Under the pieces are notes generated by a model, which saw nothing but the letters and a program-made list of their open reading frames with translations, ran no database searches and was not told where the DNA came from. From Tichowtungia sp964398915 (lineage in GTDB: Bacteria; Verrucomicrobiota; Kiritimatiellia; Kiritimatiellales; Tichowtungiaceae), in NCBI GenBank assembly GCA_964398915.1, contig CAYNOR010000001.1, positions 186,001 through 250,000 on the forward strand: a DNA stretch of 64,000 nucleotides. The letters run 5' to 3'. The translations under genes were made by a program, and so were the position numbers. Positions 51,501-60,590 of the stretch are shown here, one piece after another (the stretch's first letter is position 1; the number at the start of each line of letters is the position of its first letter).

Positions 51501-53339
51501 TTACGCTGCACCCAGATCGCGGGACATTAAGGCGGCAATGCGGGCGGCAAAAACTGCCGGATGGTCGATTTTAGAGCCTTCGGCCACATGCGCAAGGTCG
51601 CGTAGCAATTCGACGCTTTCACCCAGCTTCGGGTTTTCTTTGTCGGCTTCATACATGGACTGTACGGCTTTGACAACCGGGTGTGCCGGGTTAAGTTCCA
51701 GCACGCGCTCCATCTCAGGTACCGGCTGTCCCATACGGCGCATCATGGCTTCAATGTGCGGACTCATGCTGTACTCGTCGCCGACCAGACAGGCCGGGCT
51801 TTCTTTCAACCGGGTGGAGAGGCGTACTTCTTTGACACCCGCCAGTTTTCCGCCGACAAACCCGAGGAATCCTTCAAACTTTTTCTTTTCGTCTTTCAGC
51901 GCATCGGCATCACCTAGGTCACCTTTATTGGCTGCTTTGAATTTTTTGCCTTTGTATTCGCCGAGTTGCGGCATAACGAATTCGTCGATCGGATCAAGCA
52001 TGAAGAGGACTTCCTGTCCGCCGGCCTTGAATCCTTCGAGAAAGGGTGAATTCTCGGCGATACCGCGATGTTCAGCCGCAAGGTAGATGATCTCTTTCTG
52101 TTCTTGTTTCATGCTTTCGACGTAGTCGGCCAGCGAACGCAGTTTACCTGCTTCGGCGGCGGTCGATTCAAACAGCAGCAGATCAGCAATTTTTTCGCGG
52201 TTTTCAAAGTCGTTCTGCAGCCCTTCCTTCAGCATGGAGCCGAACTCAGCATAGAATTTCAGATACTTGTCATAGCTCTGCAACTTGATGTCGCCTAATG
52301 TTTTAAGAATCCGCGAAACCAGATTCCTGCGGATTTTATCCAACTGCGGGTTTTCCTGTAGAATTTCGCGCGACACGTTCAGCGGCAGATCGGCGGCATC
52401 CACTACGCCTTTCACAAAGCGCAGGTAGGCCGGCAACAGGTTTTCAAACTCGTTGCTGATGAAGACCCGCTGAACATACAGATTCAGACGCGCCTTGTGG
52501 TCATTAGTCATCATCATGTCGAACGGCTTTTGCTCAGGAATAAAAAGCAGCGCCTTGAACTCAATGGCCCCTTCGGCATTGTAATGAATCACTTCCGCCG
52601 GCGCGGTGAAGTCGTGCGAGATGTGTTTATAGAACTCGGTGTATTCGTCCGTCGTAACGTCGCTCTTTGCCCGCAGCCAAATCGCTTTGCGGGTGTTGAT
52701 TGTTTCTTCACCCATCACCACCGGATGCTCCACAAAGTCGGAGAATTTTTTGACCAGCGAACGAATCCGGTATTCTTCGAGATATTCCGCCGCGTCGTCC
52801 TTGAGATGCAGCGTCACCGATGTACCACGCTTTTCGCGGGTTCCTTCGGATACCGTGAAGGAGCCCGTTCCTTCGGAGGTCCAGCAGACCGCCGGTGCGC
52901 CGTGCATACAGGATTCGACCGTGACGCGACCCGCCACCATAAAGGAGGAATAGAACCCGACCCCGAACTGGCCGATGAGCTCCGGATTATCCTTGGCACC
53001 GGATTCCTTAAGCCGCGCCAGAAAGGCTTTGGTTCCCGAATGCGCGATGGTGCCCAGATTGCGGATCAGCGCGGCCTCGTCCATCCCGACGCCGTTATCG
53101 GAAACCGTCAGCGTCTTCGCTTCCTTATCCACCGCAATCGAAATCTTCCAGTCGCTGTCACTGTCACCCTCGAGCAGGCTGGTATCTGTCAGTGCTTCAA
53201 AGCGGATCTTATCAATCGCATCGCAGGCGTTACTGATCAGTTCACGGAGGAATACCTCGCGATGGGAATAGAGCGAATGCGTAATCAGATGCAGCAGTTG
53301 CGAAAGTTCGGTTTTAAATTCCATAGTTTTTTCATTCAT
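51501..53339 (-). CDS. htpG: Molecular chaperone HtpG (Hsp90)
   Basis: 612 aa, normal length. GHKL ATPase domain (SHREVFLRELISNACDAIDK, VSDNGVGMDEAALIRNLGTIA, GQFGVGFYSSFMVA) and middle domain (LPAYLRFVKGVVDAADLPLN then VSREILQ). AGGAGA eight bases before the ATG. Convergent with the SGNH gene (30 bp apart). Upstream gap (53340-53629) holds 15-bp repeat arms. Confidence 0.98.
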   Translation of the reverse strand: MNEKTMEFKTELSQLLHLITHSLYSHREVFLRELISNACDAIDKIRFEALTDTSLLEGDSDSDWKISIAVDKEAKTLTVSDNGVGMDEAALIRNLGTIAHSGTKAFLARLKESGAKDNPELIGQFGVGFYSSFMVAGRVTVESCMHGAPAVCWTSEGTGSFTVSEGTREKRGTSVTLHLKDDAAEYLEEYRIRSLVKKFSDFVEHPVVMGEETINTRKAIWLRAKSDVTTDEYTEFYKHISHDFTAPAEVIHYNAEGAIEFKALLFIPEQKPFDMMMTNDHKARLNLYVQRVFISNEFENLLPAYLRFVKGVVDAADLPLNVSREILQENPQLDKIRRNLVSRILKTLGDIKLQSYDKYLKFYAEFGSMLKEGLQNDFENREKIADLLLFESTAAEAGKLRSLADYVESMKQEQKEIIYLAAEHRGIAENSPFLEGFKAGGQEVLFMLDPIDEFVMPQLGEYKGKKFKAANKGDLGDADALKDEKKKFEGFLGFVGGKLAGVKEVRLSTRLKESPACLVGDEYSMSPHIEAMMRRMGQPVPEMERVLELNPAHPVVKAVQSMYEADKENPKLGESVELLRDLAHVAEGSKIDHPAVFAARIAALMSRDLGAA

Positions 53340-53454
53340 TTGCAGGTCTCCTGTTCAAAAAAGGGGCTAAATCACAAGTCCGGCAGAATAGGATAAGCCG
53401 GCCAAAAATCCAGCACTTCTTTACGGAGAGGATTTCTTGGGTTGCGAATCTGTT

Positions 53455-53611
53455 TACAAAATCATGGACAACAAAATCATTTTCCCGACTCGGCGGGTCT
53501 TCCGAAGACACGACAACTGCCAATACAAAACTGCGGATCAAAATAATTATGGACAAAATGATTAAAAAACTCCCCCGCCAGGACATTATTCTGTCCTCAA
53601 TGATTCTGATA
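53455..53611. repeat. 15-bp-period repeat blocks upstream of htpG
   Basis: 53455-53482 (two units with ACAAAATCATNN), 53537-53566 (two units with NNCAAAATNATTNNN) and 53584-53611 (two units with ATTATTCTGTCCTCA / ATGATTCTGATAAAT). The last two are inverted arms. Same family as 8184-8275 and 26741-26824. Confidence 0.85.
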
Positions 53612-53629
53612 AATCTCTCCAGTTGCTGC

Positions 53630-53790
53630 TAGAGCACTTAACGATTGAGATGTCATTTCGCAATAAGTCGAGAAACCCACCCCGCCGTTCCGGCACCCCT
53701 CCCGTGGAGGGGATTTTAAAAGCTCCCCTCCTTCGGAGGGGTGGCCGCAGGCCGGGGTGGGTTGCGGCGTTTAAATCGTTAAATGCTCTA
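53630..53790. mobile_element. 161-bp MITE, copy 3 (full length)
   Basis: Terminal inverted repeats TAGAGCACTTAACGATT (53630-53646) and AATCGTTAAATGCTCTA (53774-53790), 16 of 17 matching. Palindromic core as in 45291-45402. Reverse-complement similarity to 32531-32690 throughout. No coding capacity. It abuts the HMG-CoA reductase stop codon. Confidence 0.93.
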
Positions 53791-54819
53791 AGAATTTCTT
53801 TCCAGCTTACGATGAGCAGCCATGAGTTCGCCGGGGTTGGTGAGTGCGGCCATGAGGGAGAGTTCGCCGCAGAGAACGGCGGCGGAGCAGATAAGTGCTA
53901 GGCGGCGGGCGTTGGCACCCGGTTCGCGCTCTTCGCGGCAGCCGAGTTTCTGCATCACTTCTTCAACGAACGGAAGTCCTTTGCCATTGCCGACTGTGCC
54001 GACGATCAGGTTGGGAATGGTAACGGAAAACCAGAGGTCGCCGTTGCGGACTTCAGCCTGCGTAACGCCCTGCGAACCTTCGATGATGTTGGCGGCATCC
54101 TGTCCGGTGGCGAGATAGAAGGCCAGCAGCATGTTGGCGTAGTGCGCGTTGGCGGAGCGCAGTCCGCCCGCCAGCATGGTGCCGATCAGGTTTTTGCGGA
54201 TGTTGAGCCGGACGATTTTTTCCGGCGTGCTCTTGAGGTACTTGTTCACCAGTTTTTCCGGAACGGTCAGTTCGGCGATGACATATTTGCCGCGCCCGAG
54301 GATGCCGTTGACACCGGTGGCTTTTTTGTCGGAGCAGAAGTTGCCGGAGATGGATTCATATTTCAGCGCCGGGCAGAGTTCGAGAATGCGGGTCATCAGC
54401 GCTTCGCCGGCCTGCGTGACCATGTTATGGCCGGAGGCATCGCCGGTGGTGAACTCAAAGCGGATGAAAAGCAGGTTGCCCGCAATCTGCGAATGCATGT
54501 CGATCAGTTTGGCGAAGCGGCTGGACGTGGCGACAACGATTCCGAACTTTGAAAATTCCGCTTTGATTTTTTCCAGACATTGGAAAGCGACGATAGCATC
54601 CGGCGCTTCGAAGAGTACGGAACGGCTCATCCGGTCGTCGATGACGACGGCTTTGATACCGCCGGAAGCGGTGGCGACGCGCGCGCCGCGATTCACCGTG
54701 GCAAAAACCGGCGTTTCATAGGTCGCCAGCGGCAGTTCGGTTTCTGTATCAATTTCCGGCCCGGTGATTTTGACCGGTCCGACCCACTGAAGCGGCACAT
54801 TGGCAAACTGATTACTCAT
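53788..54819 (-). CDS. hmgA: HMG-CoA reductase
   Basis: 343 aa from the ATG at 54819, chosen because the frame beyond it (to 54879) lacks conserved sequence. Catalytic motifs of class I: LPLATYETPVFATVNRG (Glu), SGNFCSDKKATGVNGILGRG (Lys), ATGQDAANIIEGSQG (Asp) and AAHRKL near the C-terminus (His). No membrane anchor, so soluble. Committed step of the mevalonate pathway; mvaD is at 34051. The stop TAG is formed with the MITE end. One 17-bp palindrome at 54570. Confidence 0.92.
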   Translation of the reverse strand: MSNQFANVPLQWVGPVKITGPEIDTETELPLATYETPVFATVNRGARVATASGGIKAVVIDDRMSRSVLFEAPDAIVAFQCLEKIKAEFSKFGIVVATSSRFAKLIDMHSQIAGNLLFIRFEFTTGDASGHNMVTQAGEALMTRILELCPALKYESISGNFCSDKKATGVNGILGRGKYVIAELTVPEKLVNKYLKSTPEKIVRLNIRKNLIGTMLAGGLRSANAHYANMLLAFYLATGQDAANIIEGSQGVTQAEVRNGDLWFSVTIPNLIVGTVGNGKGLPFVEEVMQKLGCREEREPGANARRLALICSAAVLCGELSLMAALTNPGELMAAHRKLERNS

Positions 54820-54941
54820 GTCGTTATTTTTAGACTGTTTAAGCTTAAAGCAAAAGAATTTTCGGGTTTCGCTAAACAAAACCCTGCGCTATTTTGTTGC
54901 CTGTAAAACAACCGACCGGAATTTAAACGAAACGCCGCAGT

Positions 54942-55220
54942 ATGAAACCGCAACGATTAACCGTACGTTATGAAGGCCGGGTGCAAGGCATTGGATTCCG
55001 GTATACAACGGTGAGTCTGGCGCAGGAACTGAACATAACCGGCTGGGTTAAAAATGAGTTCGACGGAAGCGTGTCGCTGGTGGCAGAAGGCGCGGAAGAT
55101 GAGCTGATGGAACTTCTGCAAGCTGTTCGCCGCTCGCATCTTGGGCGATATGTCACCCATGAGCTGGTACGCCGTTCGGCAGCGACCGGCGAGTTTACGG
55201 GGTTCGGCGTGCAACACTGA
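54942..55220 (+). CDS. acyP: Acylphosphatase
   Basis: 92 aa. Signature V-x-GRVQG-x-GFR-Y present as YEGRVQGIGFRYTTV (catalytic Arg) and GWVKNEFDGSVSLVAEG (catalytic Asn). It hydrolyses acyl phosphates. Divergent from hmgA and overlapping the 3' end of the IspD-like gene by 26 bases (convergent). Confidence 0.96.
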   Translation: MKPQRLTVRYEGRVQGIGFRYTTVSLAQELNITGWVKNEFDGSVSLVAEGAEDELMELLQAVRRSHLGRYVTHELVRRSAATGEFTGFGVQH

Positions 55221-55881
55221 GAATGGCGGAGGCGACCTGCAGATCATCCGGCGTGCGGATTTTCATATTTCCCGATGATCCAGCCACCAAATGAATCTCC
55301 TGCTTCCCTTTGGCCAGCAATTCGGAATCATCGTCCAGCAATTTACCGGAACCTTTGAGCATTTTTTTGAAAACATCAATCTTGTAGACCTGCGGACTCT
55401 GCACCAGCCAAACCGTATTGCGGTCGAGCGACTTGGTAACCTTCTGCCCTGATGCAACCAGCTTGACGGCCTCGGCGCTTTTAACAGCGGCCACGGCGGC
55501 GCCGTAGCGTTTACCGGCTTTGATCGTTTCCGTAATGATTTCATCATTCAAAAACGGGCGGGTCGCCTCATGAATCAGCACGGCGGTCGCGTCGTCTGAA
55601 ATCCGTTCCAACGCGTTTTTTAAATTGGTGAGACGGGCCGGGCCGCCGGCGACGATAGCAGAAATTTTCCGGCATCCAAAGGATCGAACCGTGTGCAACG
55701 CGCTGTCCACACGCTCTTTACGAACAACAAGCACAATGCCTTCAATGAGCGGATTCTGTTCCAACGTCTGAATGGAACGCGCAACAACCGGACGGGATCC
55801 GAGTGCGAGAAATGCGACATCAACACCTGCTCCGATTTCCTGATCTTTACCACACGCTAGAACAATTGCCCATACTGACAT
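55195..55881 (-). CDS. IspD-like cytidylyltransferase, active site degenerate
   Basis: 228 aa from the ATG at 55881. The family fold is recognisable (WAIVLACGKDQEIGAG, SIQTLEQNPLIEGIVLVV, VAGGPARLTNLKNALERI, VLIHEATRPFLNDEI, NTVWLVQSPQVYKIDVFKKM, EIHLVAGSSGNMKIRTPDDL). The N-terminal loop normally has an Arg and a PK motif for CTP; here it reads DVAFLALGSRP, with both missing, and HDAxRP is HEATRP. It may bind another nucleotide or be inactive. The organism also has mevalonate enzymes, so a role other than the MEP pathway is plausible. Confidence 0.75.
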   Translation of the reverse strand: MSVWAIVLACGKDQEIGAGVDVAFLALGSRPVVARSIQTLEQNPLIEGIVLVVRKERVDSALHTVRSFGCRKISAIVAGGPARLTNLKNALERISDDATAVLIHEATRPFLNDEIITETIKAGKRYGAAVAAVKSAEAVKLVASGQKVTKSLDRNTVWLVQSPQVYKIDVFKKMLKGSGKLLDDDSELLAKGKQEIHLVAGSSGNMKIRTPDDLQVASAILSVARRTP

Positions 55882-55941
55882 GCCGTACGCTCCTTCCAGT
55901 GCGGTGCAAATGCAACCCGCGAGATGGCAGTAATTTAACAA

Positions 55942-56220
55942 GCTGACAACGGGTTGTCAAACCCCGCAGAGGGTTTGGTATTAAAAAATACAGAGCTCTT
56001 CGTCATTTTGGATGGATAAACATGAATAAAAGAGGGAGTTTTGACATACTTGAGGCACCCCGAAAGTGCTTCTGGTGTTTCCAAAATACCTCTCGCAGAA
56101 CAAAACGACATTTCGCCCGCGCCCTGCCCCTGCCAGGCGCCACGGTGTCATTAACTCGGTCTTTGCAAAACGAACGCTTCCCGCTCGACGGCGGGTTGGC
56201 TAAAAAGGTAATTTGACATC
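55942..56220. other. Intergenic region, no supported gene
   Basis: Divergent-promoter region between the IspD-like gene and the hybrid kinase. A TTGACA-type hexamer appears at 56041 and again near 56213. A 64-codon frame (56022-56216) has no SD and no recognisable protein, so I do not call it. Confidence 0.5.
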
Positions 56221-59200
56221 ATGCGTACGTTTTTTTCTAAATACATTTTATCGTTTCTTGCGCTTTTTTTCTTTTTTACAGACTCAGCTCAGTCAATTGA
56301 TCTGACACCAAAGGAAAAAGAGTGGCTGAATGAACACGGCGGAGTAATCCGCTTTGCCAGCGCACAGAATTATCCGCCTTTCGAATTTACCGGAGAGAAC
56401 AACGAATCGCTAGGCATGTCCATTGAACTCGGAAAATGGCTGGCAGGCGAAATCGGAGGTAAATCCGATTTTTTCCACATGCCGTTCAAGGAAGCCCAAG
56501 CGGCGGTCCTGTCCGGAGAGTATGATGCCCTTGCCGGCTTGTTTTGCAGTAAAGAGCGGGCTCAAGTCTTCGGATTTACACCGGTTGTTTTTCAAATTCC
56601 CGCCTCTATTTTTGTTCCGGCTCTCTGCAAAGATATTGAAACCGTCAACGACCTGAAAAACAAAACGGTTGCCGTGCCGGAAAAGCATTATGCAGAAACG
56701 TTTATCCGTCAAAATGGAATAGACTGTAACCTGTTGCTGACTCCAAGCTACAAAGAAGCTATTGAGGCGGTGGCATTAGGAAAAGCCGATGCCCTTGTCG
56801 GGGATCAGCAGGTTATCTTCTATTACCTTTACCAAAATGATTGGACCGAGCATCTGAAAAAAGTCGGTCACTCGTTGTACACCGGACAATATTGCATGGC
56901 GGTGGCGGCAACCAATCAAACGCTGCTCTCCATTCTGACGAAATCTATCGAACAGGCCCGCGCCGCAGGCATAATCGGACAGGTTGAGCAGGCGTGGTCA
57001 GGACTGGAATATACATCAATCGGATTTCAGATTTTCCGGTATATCCGCTACATTATCATCGGCGTAGGAATTCTGCTGGCCGCAGTACTGCTGTTTTGGA
57101 TTTGGGATATCAGATTGTCGCGCCGTGTACTGGTAAAAACCGAACAGTTGCGCAACAGCGAAGAGCGCCTCCGCACCATCTTCCAAAACTCACCCGACGC
57201 CCTCTTCATCGAAGATGAATACGGGATCATACTGGATGCCAACCCAGTTGCCTGCGCTTTCCACAATCTGAGCCACAGTGAATTAATCGGCAAAAACGCA
57301 TTTGGCCTGCTCCCGGCCAGCCGCCGCGAAGAGGCAAAATGTGATTTCCATAAATGGTTCAACGGTGAACTGAAACGCCACGAAGGCCTTTCACACTCCG
57401 GTGACGGATGCGAAGTTCCCGTTGAAATTATCGGCTCGCCATTACGCTTTGACGGAAAAAACGCCGTATTACTGATGATGCGCGATATGACCGAACGCAA
57501 AAAGACCGAACAGTCGCTCAAAGAAAGTGAAATGCGCTACCGCGGACTGATTGAAGCTCAGAGTAACTTTATTGTCCGCTTTGATGTCGACGGTATTTAC
57601 ACATTCGTCAATGAAGCGTTCTGCCGGTTTGTAGGACGTGCGCGCGGAGAATTGATCGGGCAGGACTGCCGAACCCATGTTTATCATGACGACATCTCCA
57701 TTCCGAATAAAACAATTGAGACGCTTGTATCCCGCCGCGAACGGGTCGTATCCATGGAGCATCGTATGCGCTCCCGGACCCATATCGCCTGGGTGCAATG
57801 GGAAAACATCGCGGTCTTCGACGAAGCCGGACGCGTGATTGAAATACAAAGCGTGGGACACGACATTACCGAGCGCCGCCGGATTTATGAAGCACTGCAG
57901 GAAAGCGAAAAACGCCTCCGGTTTCTATTTGAAGAAATTCCCCACATCGCCGTGCAAGGATACAACGCCGCCCGTGAAGTCATTTTCTGGAACCGCGCCA
58001 GTGAAAATCTCTACAACTATTCAAAAAACGATGCGCTTGGTAAAAAAATAGAAAATCTCGTGCTAACAGAAGATCAGCGGGAGGAGACGATAAAAGCGTT
58101 CGATGGATGGGTCAAAAACGGAACCCTGATCCCCTCCGGCGAAATGTTAAAACGAACCTCGGACGGCCGCTCTGTATCCATCTATTCCAACTGTCTCGCC
58201 ACGCGGAACCAGCGCGGTGAGTGGGAAATATATATCATCGACGTGGATCTGTCCGAACTAAAACGCGCCAGCGAGGAACTGGTCAAGGCAAAGGAATACG
58301 CAGAAAGATCCAATCGTGCCAAGAGCGAGTTTCTTGCCAACATGAGTCATGAAATCCGCACCCCGATGAACGGTGTTATGGGAATGACCGGATTACTGCT
58401 CGAAACCGAACTCACAGCCGAACAGCGTGACAGCATCCAGACGATCATGGAATCCACACAGGAGCTCATGCGCATCATTGATGAACTGCTGGACATCTCA
58501 CGCATTGAAGCTGGCGAAGTGCGCCTGCACCCTGAGCCGTTTAATCCGCGCGAAACCACGGAAAAAGTAGTACTCCTTTTTGCCGACCGCGCAGGACGAA
58601 AAGGCGTAGATCTTTCCGTCGCCATTCATGAAAGCGTTCCGAAACAGCTGTTCGGTGATTCCGGACGCGTCCGGCAAATCCTGATCAATCTGGTAGGAAA
58701 CGCTCTCAAATTCACCCACAACGGGCACATCCAAATCCGGATGCAGGCAGAACCTGTTGAAAATGGCTGGAATTTAACCGCCGATATTAAAGACACCGGC
58801 ATTGGCATGACGCCCGAACTGCAAGAACGTATCTTCGAAAAATTCACACAGGGCGACACCTCCTCCAAGCGCCAATACGGCGGAACCGGGCTTGGACTGG
58901 CCATCACCCGCCAGCTGGTTCGCTTAATGGGTGGAGAAATTACCGTTACCAGTGAAGTGGATAAAGGAACCACCTTCCAGTTCAATCTGAAACTGGGTCG
59001 TGTTGACACCGAGGACCCCGTCGCAGCCCGGCCGGACATAACAGCGGACGAAACAAAAGGAACGGATGCCAACATTCTGCTGGTTGAGGACAATCTAGTG
59101 AACCAGAAAGTAGCGACTGCCATGCTCAAAAAACTGGGGTGCAAAGTCACCGTGGTTCCCAACGGCGCAAGGGCTCTTGAACAAATCGCCTTGCGTACAT

Positions 59201-59430
59201 TCGACCTCATCTTTATGGACTGCCAAATGCCTATTATGGATGGCTTCGAAACTACCCGGGCTATCCGTCAGATGGTTGGTGCCATCCACGACATTCCGAT
59301 TGTTGCCATGACCGCGCATGCCCTCAAAGAAGATCGCCAGCGGTGTTTGGACGTCGGCATGGACGATTATCTGGCCAAACCCGTCCACCGCGATGCGCTC
59401 ATCAGTATATTGCAGAAGTATTGCGGCTAG
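56221..59430 (+). CDS. Hybrid sensor histidine kinase with periplasmic amino-acid-binding-type domain
   Basis: 1069 aa. Signal (LSFLALFFFFTDSAQS), then a solute-binding-type domain (residues about 35-255: IRFASAQNYPPFEFTGEN, ADALVGDQQVIFYYL), one membrane helix (275-296), three PAS domains (about 312-430, 437-555, 562-680), HisKA with phospho-acceptor His 710 (FLANMSHEIRTPMNGVMG), HATPase (GDSGRVRQILINLVGNALKF, GIGMTPELQERIFEKF, GGTGLGLAITR) and a C-terminal receiver with Asp 1000 (LIFMDCQMPIMDGFETT). Senses a small periplasmic ligand, perhaps an amino acid. No output regulator is adjacent. Confidence 0.95.
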   Translation: MRTFFSKYILSFLALFFFFTDSAQSIDLTPKEKEWLNEHGGVIRFASAQNYPPFEFTGENNESLGMSIELGKWLAGEIGGKSDFFHMPFKEAQAAVLSGEYDALAGLFCSKERAQVFGFTPVVFQIPASIFVPALCKDIETVNDLKNKTVAVPEKHYAETFIRQNGIDCNLLLTPSYKEAIEAVALGKADALVGDQQVIFYYLYQNDWTEHLKKVGHSLYTGQYCMAVAATNQTLLSILTKSIEQARAAGIIGQVEQAWSGLEYTSIGFQIFRYIRYIIIGVGILLAAVLLFWIWDIRLSRRVLVKTEQLRNSEERLRTIFQNSPDALFIEDEYGIILDANPVACAFHNLSHSELIGKNAFGLLPASRREEAKCDFHKWFNGELKRHEGLSHSGDGCEVPVEIIGSPLRFDGKNAVLLMMRDMTERKKTEQSLKESEMRYRGLIEAQSNFIVRFDVDGIYTFVNEAFCRFVGRARGELIGQDCRTHVYHDDISIPNKTIETLVSRRERVVSMEHRMRSRTHIAWVQWENIAVFDEAGRVIEIQSVGHDITERRRIYEALQESEKRLRFLFEEIPHIAVQGYNAAREVIFWNRASENLYNYSKNDALGKKIENLVLTEDQREETIKAFDGWVKNGTLIPSGEMLKRTSDGRSVSIYSNCLATRNQRGEWEIYIIDVDLSELKRASEELVKAKEYAERSNRAKSEFLANMSHEIRTPMNGVMGMTGLLLETELTAEQRDSIQTIMESTQELMRIIDELLDISRIEAGEVRLHPEPFNPRETTEKVVLLFADRAGRKGVDLSVAIHESVPKQLFGDSGRVRQILINLVGNALKFTHNGHIQIRMQAEPVENGWNLTADIKDTGIGMTPELQERIFEKFTQGDTSSKRQYGGTGLGLAITRQLVRLMGGEITVTSEVDKGTTFQFNLKLGRVDTEDPVAARPDITADETKGTDANILLVEDNLVNQKVATAMLKKLGCKVTVVPNGARALEQIALRTFDLIFMDCQMPIMDGFETTRAIRQMVGAIHDIPIVAMTAHALKEDRQRCLDVGMDDYLAKPVHRDALISILQKYCG

Positions 59431-59474
59431 GTGCTTGATATTCTAAACAGGCTCCGTATATTTCCCACTCGCTC

Positions 59475-59562
59475 GGAGAGGTGGCAGAGTGGTTTAATGC
59501 GCCGGTCTTGAAAACCGGAGAGCCGCAAGGTTCCGGGGGTTCGAATCCCTCCCTCTCCGCCA
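59475..59562 (+). tRNA. tRNA-Ser (anticodon TGA)
   Basis: Acceptor GGAGAGG / CCTCTCC, anticodon stem-loop CCGGTCTTGAAAACCGG with anticodon TGA, long variable arm (AGAGCCGCAAGGTTC), T-arm GGGGTTCGAATCCC, encoded CCA at 59560-59562. Confidence 0.96.
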
Positions 59563-59573
59563 CTATTCCGCCC

Positions 59574-60230
59574 ATGAATTTCGACGTGCTTTATCATGAC
59601 AACCAGATCCTGGCGGCAAACAAACCGCCAGGCCTTTTGACGCAACCCAGCGGAACAGATAAGGACAATCTGGAAGACCGCTCCAAAGCCTGGATCAAGG
59701 AAATCAAGAACAAGCCGGGCAAGGTTTTTCTGCATGCCGTCCACCGGCTTGATCAGGTGGTAAGCGGCGTCGTACTGTTCGCCTGCACCGACAAAGCGCT
59801 TTCGCGTCTCAACGCCGATCTGCGTGCACACCGCTTCACCAAAATCTACCACGCTGTGGTTTCCGGCACCCCGTCGCCAAGCCAGGGTTCGCTACGCCAC
59901 TTTCTGGTTCATGACGACTACCGCGCCGAAATGGCGAAAGAAGGGGCCCCCGATGCACGCGAATGCCTGCTCGACTACCAGGTTCTAAAGCAGTTCAACG
60001 GAAAATCTCTACTGGAAATCCGACTCCATACCGGACGCTACCATCAAATCCGCGCACAACTCTCTGCAATAGCCTGTCCGATTCTCGGCGATAAAAAATA
60101 CGGTTCAAAAGCCAGCCTGTCAGGCGGCGCCATTGCCCTGCACCATGCGCGACTGACAATCATTCATCCGGTCAGCAAAGAGGAACTCATCATCGAAGCT
60201 CCACAGCCCGACTGCTGGCCGATTTTCTAA
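59574..60230 (+). CDS. RluA-family pseudouridine synthase
   Basis: 218 aa from the ATG at 59574; the frame extends upstream only through the tRNA. Short RluA/RluC-type protein without an S4 domain: LAANKPPGLLTQPSG, catalytic Asp in HAVHRLDQVVSGVVLFA, and LLEIRLHTGRYHQIRAQLS. It isomerises uridine in rRNA or tRNA; the exact target is not readable. Immediately follows tRNA-Ser by 11 bp. Confidence 0.93.
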   Translation: MNFDVLYHDNQILAANKPPGLLTQPSGTDKDNLEDRSKAWIKEIKNKPGKVFLHAVHRLDQVVSGVVLFACTDKALSRLNADLRAHRFTKIYHAVVSGTPSPSQGSLRHFLVHDDYRAEMAKEGAPDARECLLDYQVLKQFNGKSLLEIRLHTGRYHQIRAQLSAIACPILGDKKYGSKASLSGGAIALHHARLTIIHPVSKEELIIEAPQPDCWPIF

Positions 60231-60517
60231 TCACAGGATGGCTCGGCTATGCCCTGCTATATTAAATTCGGAAACAGGAAGTCTGCCGCGCCAGAAGTCA
60301 AATCCGGCAATGAGCTCTACCGTGCTTGGGGGTACATGGACGTTCCGGCTGTTGAACGTCTTCTTCAACCCAGTGGCCGTGAATTCTTCGGACGGAACCG
60401 TCGGTTGCGGTTCCTGCAGCGGCATTTCACCTTACATCCGCCCGCGCGATTAAAATTTTATGAATGGATTTTGACAACAGCTCTTCGCTGCACTACTTTA
60501 TGCGCTCCGTTTTTTAA
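60231..60517 (+). other. Gap before tRNA-Lys with one doubtful frame
   Basis: A 92-codon frame (60249-60527; starts MPCYIKFGNRKSAAPEVKSG, ends in the tRNA) has some codon-like bias but no RBS or recognisable family and overlaps the tRNA by ten bases. It could be a small protein or a decayed gene. Confidence 0.3.
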
Positions 60518-60590
60518 GGGCCGGTAGCTCAGTTGGTAGAGCATTTGACTTTTAATCAAAGGGTCCCGGGTTCGAGCCCCGGCCGGCTCA
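60518..60590 (+). tRNA. tRNA-Lys (anticodon TTT)
   Basis: Acceptor GGGCCGG / CCGGCTC (one G-U), D-loop AGCTCAGTTGGTAGAGC, anticodon stem-loop TTTGACTTTTAATCAAA with anticodon TTT, T-arm CGGGTTCGAGCCCCG. CCA is not encoded, unlike the other two tRNAs here. Confidence 0.96.

Noticed and set aside
56022..56216. 64-codon frame before the hybrid kinase
   Set aside because: No ribosome-binding site, no recognisable motif, biased Arg/Phe content typical of chance frames.
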